From GCA-2688105 sp964499445 (GTDB lineage: Bacteria; Chloroflexota; Dehalococcoidia; Dehalococcoidales; GCA-2688105), in assembly GCA_964499445.1 (NCBI GenBank), contig CAZCLE010000009.1, positions 1-33,022 of the forward strand: 33,022 bases of DNA, read 5' to 3'. How positions within the stretch are numbered: position 1 is the stretch's first letter; every line of letters begins with the position of its first letter. Under the pieces are notes generated by a model. The model had not been told where the DNA came from. It did no database searches and saw only the letters and a list, made by a program, of their open reading frames with translations. This document shows positions 22,858 through 29,907 of the stretch, in pieces. The position numbers and the translations under genes are program-made.

Positions 22858-23613
22858 ATGTCAGGTCATTCCAAGTGGTCTTCAATTAAGCACCAGAAGG
22901 CAGTTACCGATGCCAGACGGGGGCAGCTTTTTACCAAGCTAACCCGAGAGATTATGGTGGCGGTACGCCAGGGAGGCAGCGACCCCGAGACGAATTTCCG
23001 CCTTCGTTTGGCGGTGCAGAAAGCCCGTGATAATAATATGCCACTGGATAATATAGAAAGAGCCATTAAACGAGGTAGTGGCACGGCAGAAGGAGCTACT
23101 TTAGTTGAGATGGTTCTTGAAGGCTATGGACCCGGGGGCACGGCTATCCTGGTTCAGGCGCTCACCGATAACCGCAACCGAACCCTGCAGGATGTAAGAA
23201 ATATATTTTCCCGTTATGGTGGGAGTCTGGGTGAGAGCGGTTGCGTCGCCTGGCTTTTTGGCTCCAGAGGATTGATTTCGGTAAAGACTGATGGTTTAGA
23301 TGCCGATGAATTAGCCCTACAGGCTATAGATGCCGGCGCTGAGGATGTCAAGATAGAGAGTGCTTATGTTGAGATTTATACCAAGCCTGAGGAGCTTGAG
23401 ATGGTCAGGACAGCTCTGGAGCAGCAGAATCTGCCCGTAGCCTCAGCCGAACTGTCTATGGTGCCCAAGACTACGGTGGAGCTTGAGGCAAAGACAGGGC
23501 TACAAGCACTGAAGTTGCTGGACAAGCTGGAGGAACTGGACGAGGTGCAGCACGTGTCAAGCAACGCTGACTTCCCCGACTCGGTTCTGGAGGAGTACCA
23601 GTCACGAGTTTAA
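22858..23613 (+). CDS. yebC: YebC/TACO1-family regulator
   Basis: The 251-residue protein begins with the invariant MSGHSKWSSIKHQKAVTDARRGQ and continues with GSDPETNFRLRLAVQKARDNNMP, GPGGTAIL and GGSLGESGCVAWLF, all hallmarks of YebC/TACO1. Members bind DNA as regulators or assist translation of polyproline stretches. It is classically linked to ruvC, which follows 76 bp later. The start is unambiguous, with GAGGAG about 8 nt upstream. Confidence 0.97.
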   Translation: MSGHSKWSSIKHQKAVTDARRGQLFTKLTREIMVAVRQGGSDPETNFRLRLAVQKARDNNMPLDNIERAIKRGSGTAEGATLVEMVLEGYGPGGTAILVQALTDNRNRTLQDVRNIFSRYGGSLGESGCVAWLFGSRGLISVKTDGLDADELALQAIDAGAEDVKIESAYVEIYTKPEELEMVRTALEQQNLPVASAELSMVPKTTVELEAKTGLQALKLLDKLEELDEVQHVSSNADFPDSVLEEYQSRV

Positions 23614-23689
23614 GGTTGATTATCAACTTCGTCCGTTCCCGTTCGGTAAGAGGCGACTTTAATAACCGGCAACTTGAGTTTAGAGTGTA

Positions 23690-24187
23690 ATGAGAATTTT
23701 GGGCATTGACCCGGGCACGGTAACTATGGGCTACGGGGTGATAGAGAGCAAGGAGGATGAAATAGCCCTGGTTGATTGTGGTGCCTTGGTGAGACCGGCG
23801 CGCTCCCCAATCGGGGAGCGTTTGAGCTATTTATATGACGGGCTTTTGGAGATTATCTCGCGCCATCAGCCCGATGCGGTGGCTATAGAGCAACCTTTTG
23901 TGGCTAAAAATGTGCAGTCGGCACTGGCCATAGGTAAAGCTCAGGCGGTGGCTATCCTAGCCGCAGCCAAGAGTAGAATCCCGTCCTACGAATATACCCC
24001 GACCCAGGTAAAGCAGAGAGTGGCTAATTACGGAGCCAGCTCCAAGGAGCAGATTCAGGAGATGGTCAAGCTCCAGCTTGGGCTATCCGAGGTCCCACAG
24101 CCATCTGATGCCGCTGATGCCCTAGCGGTGGCTATCTGCCATCTGCAGGAGACACATCTGGAAAGATTGCTCGCCGAACAGCAATGA
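23690..24187 (+). CDS. ruvC: Crossover junction endodeoxyribonuclease RuvC
   Basis: RuvC cleaves Holliday junctions to complete recombination. The 165-residue protein has an RNase H-like active site with D7 (GIDPG), E67 (AIEQPF) and D140/D143 (SDAADALAVAICH); all four acidic positions are present. The interval 23614-23689 contains a 13-bp inverted repeat (GTTGATTATCAAC at about 23615-23627) but no promoter I trust. ruvA begins 10 bp after the stop. Confidence 0.97.
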   Translation: MRILGIDPGTVTMGYGVIESKEDEIALVDCGALVRPARSPIGERLSYLYDGLLEIISRHQPDAVAIEQPFVAKNVQSALAIGKAQAVAILAAAKSRIPSYEYTPTQVKQRVANYGASSKEQIQEMVKLQLGLSEVPQPSDAADALAVAICHLQETHLERLLAEQQ

Positions 24188-24197
24188 AGGAGAGGAA

Positions 24198-24782
24198 ATG
24201 ATAGCCAGTCTTAGCGGTAAAGTAGAGTCTTTAGGCAGTGATTGGGCGATTATTAATGTTGGCGGGATAGGCTTTCAGGTATATATGCCCACCTCTACCC
24301 TGAGCACGCTGGGCACTATTGGCGAGGAGGTCAAGCTACATACTCACCTTCATCTCAGGGAGGATAACGCCACCCTCTACGGCTTTACCTCGGCGGAAGA
24401 ACTGGGGCTGTTTCAAACCCTGATTAGTGTGTCAGGACTGGGTCCCAAGCTGGCAGTGGCGATGCTTTCGGCGATGAATGTGGAGAAACTGACCATGGCT
24501 ATTGCTACCGGCAGTACCGACCTGCTGGCTGAAGTCCCCGGAATAGGTAAAAAGATGGCTAACCGCATTATCCTGGAGCTTAAGGAGAAAATCGGTGCCG
24601 GTTGGTTAGGTGTTCCCGCCGCCGAGTTGGCTCAGGAAAACGCTGAGGTTCTGGCAGCCCTTACCTCTCTGGGCTATTCTGTCTCCGAAGCCACCCGCGC
24701 CGTAGCCACCCTGCCCCCCGCCCCCGACCTCAGCCTTGAGGAAAAGATTAAACTGGCACTACAGTCTTTTGGGAGTAAATAG
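24198..24782 (+). CDS. ruvA: Holliday junction DNA helicase subunit RuvA
   Basis: RuvA tetramers bind Holliday junctions and recruit the RuvB motor. The 194-residue protein has the N-terminal OB-fold (1-63), two helix-hairpin-helix motifs (SGLGPKLAVAMLSA and VPGIGKKMANRIILELKEK) and the flexible C-terminal domain III that contacts RuvB. The ATG follows GGAGAGG. No ruvB lies downstream; a lipoprotein gene starts 9 bp later. Confidence 0.97.
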   Translation: MIASLSGKVESLGSDWAIINVGGIGFQVYMPTSTLSTLGTIGEEVKLHTHLHLREDNATLYGFTSAEELGLFQTLISVSGLGPKLAVAMLSAMNVEKLTMAIATGSTDLLAEVPGIGKKMANRIILELKEKIGAGWLGVPAAELAQENAEVLAALTSLGYSVSEATRAVATLPPAPDLSLEEKIKLALQSFGSK

Positions 24783-24791
24783 GAGACTGAA

Positions 24792-25376
24792 GTGAAGAGA
24801 TTGATATTACTGGTTTTAGTTATTGGTGTGGTTTTATTTGGGGCTTGTGCCAAGCCAGTGGATGAACCCCTGCTATCAGAAGATGAAGCTCCCGCCCACA
24901 TTTGGGCTTATTTACCCTATAGTTTACCCGACGGGCATACCAAGACCAAGTTCCAAGCCGACACCAAGACAGCAGTATATCAAGGGAACGGGATATGGAC
25001 TTTTACCGTGCACGGCTCCGGTAGTGAAAGAGAGAGCGAATATACCCTCTTTGGTGAACTTGAAGATATGAACCTTGAGCCCGAGATAATTGAGGCACTG
25101 AAAGCTACCTCATATTCACCAGTGGGCGATACAACAGTGATGTCGGTTTACGACTACTGTCTGAGTGGAAAATGTCGGGACAAGGAGATTTTAGAGAGGA
25201 AGACCATCACATACCAGTTGAAACTCACCGCCGACTTTTATGAAACGCAGGCAGTGTTTGAAAATCTTGCCATTGACAAGTTCGACGAGAGGATAGAAGC
25301 TGCGTCGTTTCTATTATTGCCCGAACTGCTACCATGTGGTTGTCACGAAGCCCTCAGAGAAATCAGGATAAAATAA
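24792..25376 (+). CDS. Predicted lipoprotein of unknown function
   Basis: This 194-residue protein has an N-terminal lipoprotein signal: KRLILLVLVIGVVLF, then lipobox FGAC with C19 as the lipidated residue. The mature protein is a single domain containing a few cysteines (YDYCLSGKCRDKE and LPCGCHEA), no recognisable enzyme motif and no repeat. The start is GTG with GGAG upstream; it begins 9 bp after ruvA and is probably co-transcribed. I do not recognise a family. Confidence 0.8.
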   Translation: MKRLILLVLVIGVVLFGACAKPVDEPLLSEDEAPAHIWAYLPYSLPDGHTKTKFQADTKTAVYQGNGIWTFTVHGSGSERESEYTLFGELEDMNLEPEIIEALKATSYSPVGDTTVMSVYDYCLSGKCRDKEILERKTITYQLKLTADFYETQAVFENLAIDKFDERIEAASFLLLPELLPCGCHEALREIRIK

Positions 25377-25434
25377 TTCACCCTCAGCCCTGAGAAAGGA
25401 TTAAGGTGGAAATGCAGTATTTTGGAGGGAAGTG

Positions 25435-26733
25435 ATGGATGCTGTTAACCAAGATTGGCTAGCACCTTTTGTAGCGTTTCTTGTAGCCACCATAGGCTGG
25501 ATAAGCCGAGAAATATGGCTTCGCCGTAAGGCAAAAAGACAAGCAGCACATGACGCTGGCAAGATACTAAGCGACAAGAGAAAACTCCTTGAAGATATGA
25601 TTTCTAAAACAGATGACGCCAGCTTTAAGAAGACTCTTACTACTCAATTAGATGAAGTAAATGCAGCACTTTTGGGACTGCATGGTAAAACGCTACGGCA
25701 TTCTCTTAAAGAAGCTGGCTATCCCCCAACAGAACTACTAGTAGCAGAAGGTCTTCGTCAGCTACAGCCAAATCTTAAGGTAGCTCATTATGACTCCCAA
25801 GAGCCACTACTATTAGAAGAAACTCACCAGCTTCAGCCAAAAAAAGTTAAGGAACTTAAGGAAGCTATGGCAAAGGCAGAAGCGTTACCGATTACCGACC
25901 TAGACCGAGATTTTTTAATGTTACTAGCCTTTGCATATCACAGCTTGCAGCAATATGAAGACGCAAAATGTAAATACAACCGAGTCCTACAGCTAAACCC
26001 TGACGACCATGTAGCTCTTGCTAATCGTGGTGTTATTAATATAATTTTAGGAGAATATGAAGATGCCCTTGCCGACTACAATCGTGCACTTGAGTTGGAA
26101 CCAAATAATCCTGATATTCTTCGTAATCGTGGCCAACTATATTTGAATGTGGGGAGGTACACTGAAGCACTTGCCGACTATGACCACTCATTGCAGATTA
26201 AACCTGATAACGCTAAAACGTTTAATGACCGAGGAGCTACCTATCACACTCTTGAAGAAACCGAAAAAGCTCTCGCCGATTATAATCGCGCCCTTGAACT
26301 CAGCCCTGATGAAGCAACTGTACTCAGCAACCGTGGTACTCTCTACCTAGATAGATTAGGAGATTATGACAATGCCCTTACCGACCTTAATCAATCATTG
26401 AAGCTAAGACCCGACTTAGTCACTGCACTCAGAAATAGGGGTACTCTCTATAAACATTTGGGAAGGTATGACGAGGCCATTTCCGACTATAAACACGCCC
26501 TAGAGATTAAACCTGATGACCCGACTACACTCTATAACTTAGCCCGTTTCTTCTCAATACAAGGCAAAACTAGTGATGCGCTAGATTTCTTGAGAAGGGT
26601 TATTGATAAGGATAACAGGTATCCTGAAGTAATTAAAAAGACTAAGCGATATTATGAAGTGCTCACAGCAGATAAAGACTTCGACAATATCCGAGATGAC
26701 CCCCGCTTTAAGAAGCTGATAGAATTAGAGTAA
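25435..26733 (+). CDS. Membrane-anchored tetratricopeptide-repeat protein
   Basis: The 432-residue protein has a hydrophobic N-terminal segment (APFVAFLVATIGWI), basic residues, a helical region and then roughly seven TPR units from about residue 150. Units share the pattern ALANRG / YEDALADYNRALELEPNN, repeating about every 34 residues. TPRs bind partner proteins, so a scaffold role in a membrane complex is likely, with the partner unknown. Of adjacent GTG (25432) and ATG (25435), the ATG is 5 nt from GGAGGG and is preferred. The 20-codon uvrB-like fragment follows 5 bp after the stop. Confidence 0.85.
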   Translation: MDAVNQDWLAPFVAFLVATIGWISREIWLRRKAKRQAAHDAGKILSDKRKLLEDMISKTDDASFKKTLTTQLDEVNAALLGLHGKTLRHSLKEAGYPPTELLVAEGLRQLQPNLKVAHYDSQEPLLLEETHQLQPKKVKELKEAMAKAEALPITDLDRDFLMLLAFAYHSLQQYEDAKCKYNRVLQLNPDDHVALANRGVINIILGEYEDALADYNRALELEPNNPDILRNRGQLYLNVGRYTEALADYDHSLQIKPDNAKTFNDRGATYHTLEETEKALADYNRALELSPDEATVLSNRGTLYLDRLGDYDNALTDLNQSLKLRPDLVTALRNRGTLYKHLGRYDEAISDYKHALEIKPDDPTTLYNLARFFSIQGKTSDALDFLRRVIDKDNRYPEVIKKTKRYYEVLTADKDFDNIRDDPRFKKLIELE

Positions 26734-26738
26734 TTTTC

Positions 26739-26801
26739 ATGCCACACTTTGAGATAGTTTCCGACTTTAAGATGACTGGTGACCAGCCCCAGGCGCTATA
26801 G
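26739..26801 (+). pseudogene. Duplicated 5' fragment of uvrB
   Basis: It encodes MPHFEIVSDFKMTGDQPQAL then TAG, against MPPFEIVSDFRMTGDQPQAV at the real uvrB start 340 bp downstream. Most differences are third-position changes, and the last 18 matching bases are identical. The copy lacks the SD-like AGGA found at uvrB. It is a remnant, not a second functional start. Confidence 0.85.
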
Positions 26802-26814
26802 TGTGCAGATTATT

Positions 26815-27016
26815 TGTAACCCCATCCCCTGTATCCCCTTCCCCTTGCTAAGGGGAAGGGGAAGATTTTATAAAGAGGGGCTACGCCCCTCTTATACTCC
26901 CTAATTACTTACTCCAGAGTATGGAGAGTCCAAGAGAGGCTTCGCCTCTCTTTTTATATCCCTCCCCCTCTCCTTTGAAGGAGAGGGGGATAAAGGGGGT
27001 GAGGTAGAGAAAATCC
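26815..27016. repeat. Hairpin repeat block, locus 4
   Basis: The best-preserved member of the family, lying between the uvrB fragment and uvrB. In order: palindrome CCCCTTCCCCTT/AAGGGGAAGGGG (26835-26861), hairpin AAGAGGGGC-TAC-GCCCCTCTT (26873-26893), hairpin AAGAGAGGC-TTC-GCCTCTCTT (26932-26952), palindrome CCCCCTCTCCTT/AAGGAGAGGGGG (26964-26989), and the end ATAAAGGGGGTGAGGTAGAGA. The end near 27010 is shared with locus 2, and in reverse with locus 1. Confidence 0.85.
26932..26956 (+). terminator. Probable intrinsic terminator after the TPR gene
   Basis: A 9-bp GC-rich stem, AAGAGAGGC with GCCTCTCTT around the tight loop TTC, is followed by TTTTTAT on the plus strand. It lies downstream of the TPR gene and upstream of the uvrB promoter. 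Confidence 0.6.
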
Positions 27017-27020
27017 CTGA

Positions 27021-27049
27021 TTGAAACCAACGAAGCATAAAGATATACT
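27021..27049 (+). promoter_or_regulatory. Promoter of uvrB
   Basis: TTGAAA (27021-27026), a 17-bp spacer and TATACT (27044-27049), each one base from consensus. It begins just after the repeat block, so transcription of uvrB is independent of the upstream genes. Confidence 0.75.
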
Positions 27050-27061
27050 GTTCTTAGAACA
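27049..27061. promoter_or_regulatory. Candidate operator palindrome at the uvrB start of transcription
   Basis: TGTTCTTAGAACA is a perfect 13-bp palindrome with a central T, overlapping the last base of the -10 and the predicted start of transcription. A repressor bound here would block uvrB. The half-site order GTTC-GAAC is opposite to the GAAC-GTTC of Bacillus-type LexA boxes, so I do not call it an SOS box. Confidence 0.45.
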
Positions 27062-27078
27062 ATTTCACAGGAAAATAT

Positions 27079-29052
27079 ATGCCACCCTTTGAAATAGTCT
27101 CTGATTTTCGGATGACCGGTGACCAGCCCCAGGCGGTGGACAGGCTGGTGGCGGGGCTGAATAGTGGCTATAAGCGCCAGACCCTGCTCGGGGTTACTGG
27201 CAGCGGTAAGACCTTCACCATGGCTAATGCTATTGCCCGGGTAAACAGACCAGCCCTGGTTATCTCCCACAACAAGACATTAGCCGCCCAGCTCTGCACC
27301 GAGCTCAAGGAGTTCTTCCCCAATAACGCCGTGGAATACTTCGTCAGCTACTACGATTACTACCAGCCGGAAGCCTACATCCCCCGCACCGATACCTACA
27401 TTGACAAGGAAATTGACATCAACGAGGAGATTGACAAAATGCGCCACTCAGCGACCCGCGCCCTGTTTGAGCGCCGCGATGTGATAATCGTGGCTTCGGT
27501 GTCGTGCATCTATGGACTGGGTGAGCCCGAGGAATATCGCAGCTTTGTCTGCAGTCTCAAACGGGGCAATAGCTACCAGCGAAATAAGCTCCACCGCCGT
27601 CTGGTAGATATGCAGTATGAACGCAACGACATTGACTTCACCCGGGGGAGGTTCCGTATCCGCGGCGATACCCTGGAAATACAGCCAGCTTACGAAGAGA
27701 TAGCGGTACGGGTTGAGTTCTTCGGCGACGATATTGAGCGCATGGTCACCATAGACCCCTTAACCGGAGAGTTGCTGTCCGAACTGGAATCGGTGGACAT
27801 CTATCCCGCCAAGCACTTCGTTACCTCCCACGACCGGCTAATGACGGCGCTTGAGGGCATAAAACAGGAACTTGAAGAAAGGCTGGCTGAACTAAAGCAG
27901 CAGGGGAAACTGCTGGAGGCAGCCCGACTGGAAGCCCGCACCAACTACGATTTAGAAATGCTCCGGGAGGCAGGATATTGCCACGCCGTGGAAAACTACT
28001 CCCGCCATTTACAGGGTCGCGCCCCGGGCAGCCCACCGTGGACACTGCTGGACTACTTCCCCGATGACTTCCTGCTCTTTATTGACGAATCGCATATGAG
28101 CCTGCCCCAGATTCGCGGTATGTATCACGGCGACCGCACCCGCAAGGAGACCCTGGTGGAATATGGGTTCCGTCTCCCCTCAGCACTGGACAACCGTCCG
28201 TTAAGCTTTACCGAGTTTGAGCAGCGGATTAATCAGGTTACCTACATCTCGGCTACTCCCGCCGCCTACGAGTATGAGCATAGCCAGCAGGTGGCGGAGC
28301 AATTAGTCCGCCCTACCGGTCTCCTTGAGCCTATCGTTGATGTCAAGCCAACCAGGGGGCAGATTGACGACCTCCTTGACCAGATTAAGGCACGGGTTGA
28401 TAAGGGGGAGCGCTGCCTGGTAACCACCCTGACCAAGAGAATGGCTGAAGAACTGGCTGACTACCTGATTGAGACGGGGTTCAAGACCCATTACCTCCAC
28501 TCCGAGATTGACACCCTGGAGAGGGTGGAGATACTGCGCGACCTCCGCCTCGGCGTTTACGATATCGTCGTCGGCATCAACCTGCTCCGGGAGGGGCTTG
28601 ACCTGCCCGAGGTAAGCCTGGTGGCTATTCTGGATGCCGACAAGGAAGGCTATTTGCGGTCGAAGGAAGCCCTGATTCAAACTATGGGGCGTGCCTCCCG
28701 CCATATAGACGGGCGTGTTATTATGTATGCCGATACTACTACCAAATCGATGCAGGCAGCCATAGACGAAACCCAGCGCCGCCGCCAGATTCAGGAAGCC
28801 TACAATAAAGAGCACGGTATTACGCCACAGGGAATAAGGAAAGCCATCAAAGATATTACCGAAAGGGTGCGGACGGTAGCCGAAACCCGCACTCCCTACA
28901 CTGTCAAGGCACCTATTGCTAAAGAGGATATAGCCCGCCTGATTAAAGAGCTTGAGGCGCAGATGAAGACCGCCGCCCGAAACCTGGAATTTGAGAGGGC
29001 AGCCCTGCTACGTGACCGCATTATTGAACTAAGGAAAGATACCTATGAATGA
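27079..29052 (+). CDS. uvrB: Excinuclease ABC subunit B
   Basis: UvrB is the damage-verifying helicase of nucleotide excision repair. The 657-residue protein has Walker A GVTGSGKT (38-45), the beta-hairpin YYDYYQPEAYIPRTDTYIDK that threads DNA, a DEAD-like FIDESH, helicase motif GRASRH and a C-terminal UVR domain (FERAALLRDRIIEL) that binds UvrC. The ATG is preceded by AGGA. Its own N-terminal coding sequence appears again 340 bp upstream as a fragment. UvrC is encoded about 14 kb away in this window; uvrA is not seen. Confidence 0.98.
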   Translation: MPPFEIVSDFRMTGDQPQAVDRLVAGLNSGYKRQTLLGVTGSGKTFTMANAIARVNRPALVISHNKTLAAQLCTELKEFFPNNAVEYFVSYYDYYQPEAYIPRTDTYIDKEIDINEEIDKMRHSATRALFERRDVIIVASVSCIYGLGEPEEYRSFVCSLKRGNSYQRNKLHRRLVDMQYERNDIDFTRGRFRIRGDTLEIQPAYEEIAVRVEFFGDDIERMVTIDPLTGELLSELESVDIYPAKHFVTSHDRLMTALEGIKQELEERLAELKQQGKLLEAARLEARTNYDLEMLREAGYCHAVENYSRHLQGRAPGSPPWTLLDYFPDDFLLFIDESHMSLPQIRGMYHGDRTRKETLVEYGFRLPSALDNRPLSFTEFEQRINQVTYISATPAAYEYEHSQQVAEQLVRPTGLLEPIVDVKPTRGQIDDLLDQIKARVDKGERCLVTTLTKRMAEELADYLIETGFKTHYLHSEIDTLERVEILRDLRLGVYDIVVGINLLREGLDLPEVSLVAILDADKEGYLRSKEALIQTMGRASRHIDGRVIMYADTTTKSMQAAIDETQRRRQIQEAYNKEHGITPQGIRKAIKDITERVRTVAETRTPYTVKAPIAKEDIARLIKELEAQMKTAARNLEFERAALLRDRIIELRKDTYE

Positions 29053-29179
29053 GATAGAAACCAGACAGGAGCGCCGTGAAAAGAAGCTCCGTAAAAAACG
29101 GGAGCGGATACCCAAGCACGGTAAAAACCTGGCCAGGATATATATAGACGCTGTGCTGAAGAGGCTGAGGGGAAAGTGA
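29045..29179 (+). CDS. Small basic protein overlapping the uvrB stop
   Basis: This 44-residue ORF (MNEIETRQERREKKLRKKRE, then RIPKHGKNLARIYIDAVLKR, then LRGK) starts inside uvrB in another frame, so translational coupling is likely. It is extremely rich in Lys and Arg and probably helical, with a possible nucleic-acid-binding character. The sequence is coherent to its end. I recall similar short proteins after uvrB in related bacteria but cannot verify this here. Confidence 0.6.
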   Translation: MNEIETRQERREKKLRKKRERIPKHGKNLARIYIDAVLKRLRGK

Positions 29180-29223
29180 GGAAATTACTATATTATTCCT
29201 ACATATATTTTAAATCGTCACGC

Positions 29224-29817
29224 CTAAACAATCAATTCCATTAGATTGCTTACTACAAATAATGCTAATCCTAGCATCGCAAATATATAAAATGGTTTAT
29301 CTTTATCAGCTAATAATGCTTTTCTAACGTTGTTGGCTATAATCATAGCGAAAGGGTATAAGACACACATATATACAAAGGCTATTAATGAAACAATAAC
29401 ATTGACCGAAGAAAGTAATTTGGGTATGTAAGCAAAAGCTACCATAGCAATGATAATTCCAGCAATAAGAGTTAAACTTTCTTGGCCTAGTTTCTTAAAT
29501 AATCCAGCTAAAAGTGTAATTATTATCCATGCTATAATAGAACCTAAAAGAAATAATCCTATTTCTGCCCAAATTCCTCTAGCTTCTTGACCACTCTCTT
29601 TATACCAAGCCCAAGCTAATATCATTAAGAAAATAAAAGTGCTAATTAGAATATTAAAAACTAGAGTCCTTTTGTTAAAAATGTCATTTGTATCAGTTTT
29701 CACTAACTCATCTCTAATCCAATTATGAAATTTCAACAATACACCAGATTTTGGGTAAAAGTCATATGCTAATAGTAGACCTGATATAAAATCCATCAAT
29801 ATAATTATTTTCGACAT
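29224..29817 (-). CDS. Multi-pass membrane protein in AT-rich DNA
   Basis: This 197-residue protein has about five hydrophobic segments after an N-terminal region that lacks a clear signal peptide (SKIIILMDFISGLLLAYDFY). The segments are at about 53-69, 84-104, 113-131, 138-160 and 177-195. It has no motif that I recognise. The gene is visibly richer in A+T, with A/T-ending codons, than its neighbours, which suggests recent acquisition. A good ribosome site (GGGGGAGGGAGTG) precedes ATG. It stands between uvrB and ftsK and is transcribed like ftsK. Confidence 0.7.
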   Translation of the reverse strand: MSKIIILMDFISGLLLAYDFYPKSGVLLKFHNWIRDELVKTDTNDIFNKRTLVFNILISTFIFLMILAWAWYKESGQEARGIWAEIGLFLLGSIIAWIIITLLAGLFKKLGQESLTLIAGIIIAMVAFAYIPKLLSSVNVIVSLIAFVYMCVLYPFAMIIANNVRKALLADKDKPFYIFAMLGLALFVVSNLMELIV

Positions 29818-29907
29818 GGTTCACTCCCTCCCCCTTTCTCGCCTGTTATCTTTTCCCACCCTGCCACCCTCGCAGCATAAGTGGCTTATCACGTGAGCCT
29901 TTGCACC

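Noticed and set aside
27049..27061. LexA (SOS) box at uvrB
   Set aside because: Half-sites are in the opposite order to the known Bacillus-type box, and the lexA gene is not visible, so I list it only as an unidentified palindrome.
28303..28815. 170-codon open frame opposite uvrB
   Set aside because: It lies wholly antisense to the conserved helicase core of uvrB; no domain or start signal.
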